From Bacteroidota bacterium (GTDB lineage Bacteria; Bacteroidota; Bacteroidia; Cytophagales; Cyclobacteriaceae): a stretch of 64,000 bases of DNA. The notes beneath the pieces were generated by a model. It had not been told where the DNA came from, searched no databases, and worked only from the letters and a program-made list of their open reading frames with translations. A program made the translations under genes and the position numbers. Location of the stretch: assembly GCA_018266055.1 (NCBI GenBank), contig JAFDYT010000009.1, positions 1 through 64,000 on the forward strand, read 5' to 3'. This document shows, piece after piece, positions 63,086-64,000 of the stretch (position 1 is the first letter of the stretch; every line of letters begins with the position of its first letter).

Positions 63086-64000
63086 TCAGGCCACTTCAAA
63101 CGATTCGGCGGACGATCGCTTCAGGTAATCTTCGTAGTCAAACGGTGCATCTCCGCCTTCCAGCAAGCTTCCTTCCGGAATCGTGGGGAAGATTTCCTCG
63201 TACGTTTTCACCAGGTTCATAAATACGCGGCGATACACATGGGTGCGGTTAATTTTATCCGGATGATCAATGCCTGACGCTGCGAGAAGTTCAACGAAGC
63301 TCTCGACAGTATTTTTGTGATAATTGGCCACACGCGTTTTTTTGTCGTCAATCACAAGGCCAGCCATCAGCGCAGGATCTTGTGTGGCCACGCCGGTAGG
63401 GCACGTATTTTTATTGCACTCCAGCGCCTGAATACAGCCCAAGGCCATCATCATGGCGCGTGCAGTATTGCACGTGTCGGCGCCAAGGGCCATGGCCCGT
63501 ACGATGTGAAAGCCGGTAAGGATTTTTCCTGACGCAATCAGTTTCATCTGATTACGTATGCCGAAGCCACGCAGCGCATTGTCAACAAACGCGAGCGCAT
63601 CAAGCAGCGGCATACCTACAAAATTCGAAAACTCAGGCGGCGCCGCGCCTGTTCCACCTTCGCCTCCATCGATCGTAATAAAGTCAGGGAAGCTGTGAAG
63701 ATGCACCATCGCTTTACAGATAGAAAGAAATTCTGTTTTACGGCCGATGCAAAGTTTAAAGCCGACAGGTTTCCCTCCGGAGAGCATTCTGAGTTTTTCG
63801 ATGAAGCGGATGAGCTCAATCGGCGTGCTGAAAGCACTGTGGTAGGGAGGTGAGAATACCGTAGTGCCAGGCTTCACTAATCGTATGGCGGCAATTTCGG
63901 GTGTATTTTTTGCGGCCGGTAGTATTCCCCCATGACCAGGTTTTGCTCCTTGCGAGAGTTTTACCTCAATCATCTTCACATTCGGCTTAATGGCATTCTG
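63086..64000 (-). CDS. FMN-binding glutamate synthase-like protein (5' part outside window)
   Basis: 304 residues are visible; the reading frame is open to the window edge and the family begins further upstream. Segments KMIEVKLSQGAKPGHGG, DGGEGGTGAAPPEF, and CNTARAMMMALGCIQALECN with NTCPTGVATQDP match the glutamate synthase large-subunit FMN domain and its 3Fe-4S cysteines (C-x5-C-x4-C type). Stand-alone members of this family are common; real substrate uncertain. Confidence 0.9.
   Translation of the reverse strand, partial: QNAIKPNVKMIEVKLSQGAKPGHGGILPAAKNTPEIAAIRLVKPGTTVFSPPYHSAFSTPIELIRFIEKLRMLSGGKPVGFKLCIGRKTEFLSICKAMVHLHSFPDFITIDGGEGGTGAAPPEFSNFVGMPLLDALAFVDNALRGFGIRNQMKLIASGKILTGFHIVRAMALGADTCNTARAMMMALGCIQALECNKNTCPTGVATQDPALMAGLVIDDKKTRVANYHKNTVESFVELLAASGIDHPDKINRTHVYRRVFMNLVKTYEEIFPTIPEGSLLEGGDAPFDYEDYLKRSSAESFEVA

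Overview
The window looks like a chromosomal core region of a Bacteroidota bacterium, most likely order Cytophagales. The evidence is the 5' end of a 16S rRNA gene at the left edge, many promoter -7 boxes of the Bacteroidota type TAnnTTTG, the Fur-STAS-purA, mre-mrdA-rodA and pheA-aminotransferase-tyrA-DAHP synthase gene orders, YtxJ (bacillithiol system), and many secreted proteins with short Lys-start signal peptides. Apart from one small candidate element there is no phage, IS, CRISPR or tRNA; gene density is high.

Layout: 1-693 holds the 16S start, its roughly 300-nt leader and its promoter, reading leftward. 694-2798 is a fur-STAS-purA operon. 2837-7047 has a secreted subtilase, a radical SAM/SPASM protein and a DUF4105 membrane protein. 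7018-7560 is a small unit with 30-nt imperfect inverted repeats at its ends; it carries a GxxExxY-family gene broken by an in-frame TGA. 7560-10633 has lpdA, a solute-binding protein and a cold-shock-domain protein. 10639-14970 is the aromatic amino acid operon, preceded by what looks like a complete Phe/Tyr leader-peptide attenuator. 15123-22228 has purH and the elongasome operon mreBCD-mrdA-rodA. 22238-30272 has a porin-like barrel, OsmC, YtxJ, a 1017-residue Arg/Gly-rich repeat protein, a fused E1 alpha/beta dehydrogenase and a desaturase that resembles eukaryotic sphingolipid delta-4 desaturase. 30359-38680 has an M16 peptidase, a PAS histidine kinase, ispF, mnmD and a DevBCA/TolC-like exporter. 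38741-47361 is mixed metabolism (AguB amidase, HAD, GNAT, glucan phosphorylase, MocA-like, MBL fold) plus surface proteins and an alkyltransferase-like protein. 47412-55746 has a sodium symporter, clpS-recR, a quinoprotein dehydrogenase with a cytochrome c domain, a two-component system and small secreted proteins. 55793-64000 has DUF2520, a cysteine desulfurase, glmM, mazG (also with an in-frame TGA near its end), a PaaI thioesterase, a large AsmA-like protein and a partial FMN-binding glutamate synthase-like protein.

The strongest new observation is the attenuator before pheA. A 21-codon leader ORF has seven Phe/Tyr codons in eight positions. It overlaps an RNA segment that can pair either with itself or with the 5' arm of a 10-bp terminator hairpin directly upstream of pheA. 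Next in interest are the inverted-repeat unit with the interrupted GxxExxY gene, the DES1-like desaturase, the in-frame TGA in mazG, and a set of -7 boxes so close to start codons that the transcripts should have almost no 5' leader.
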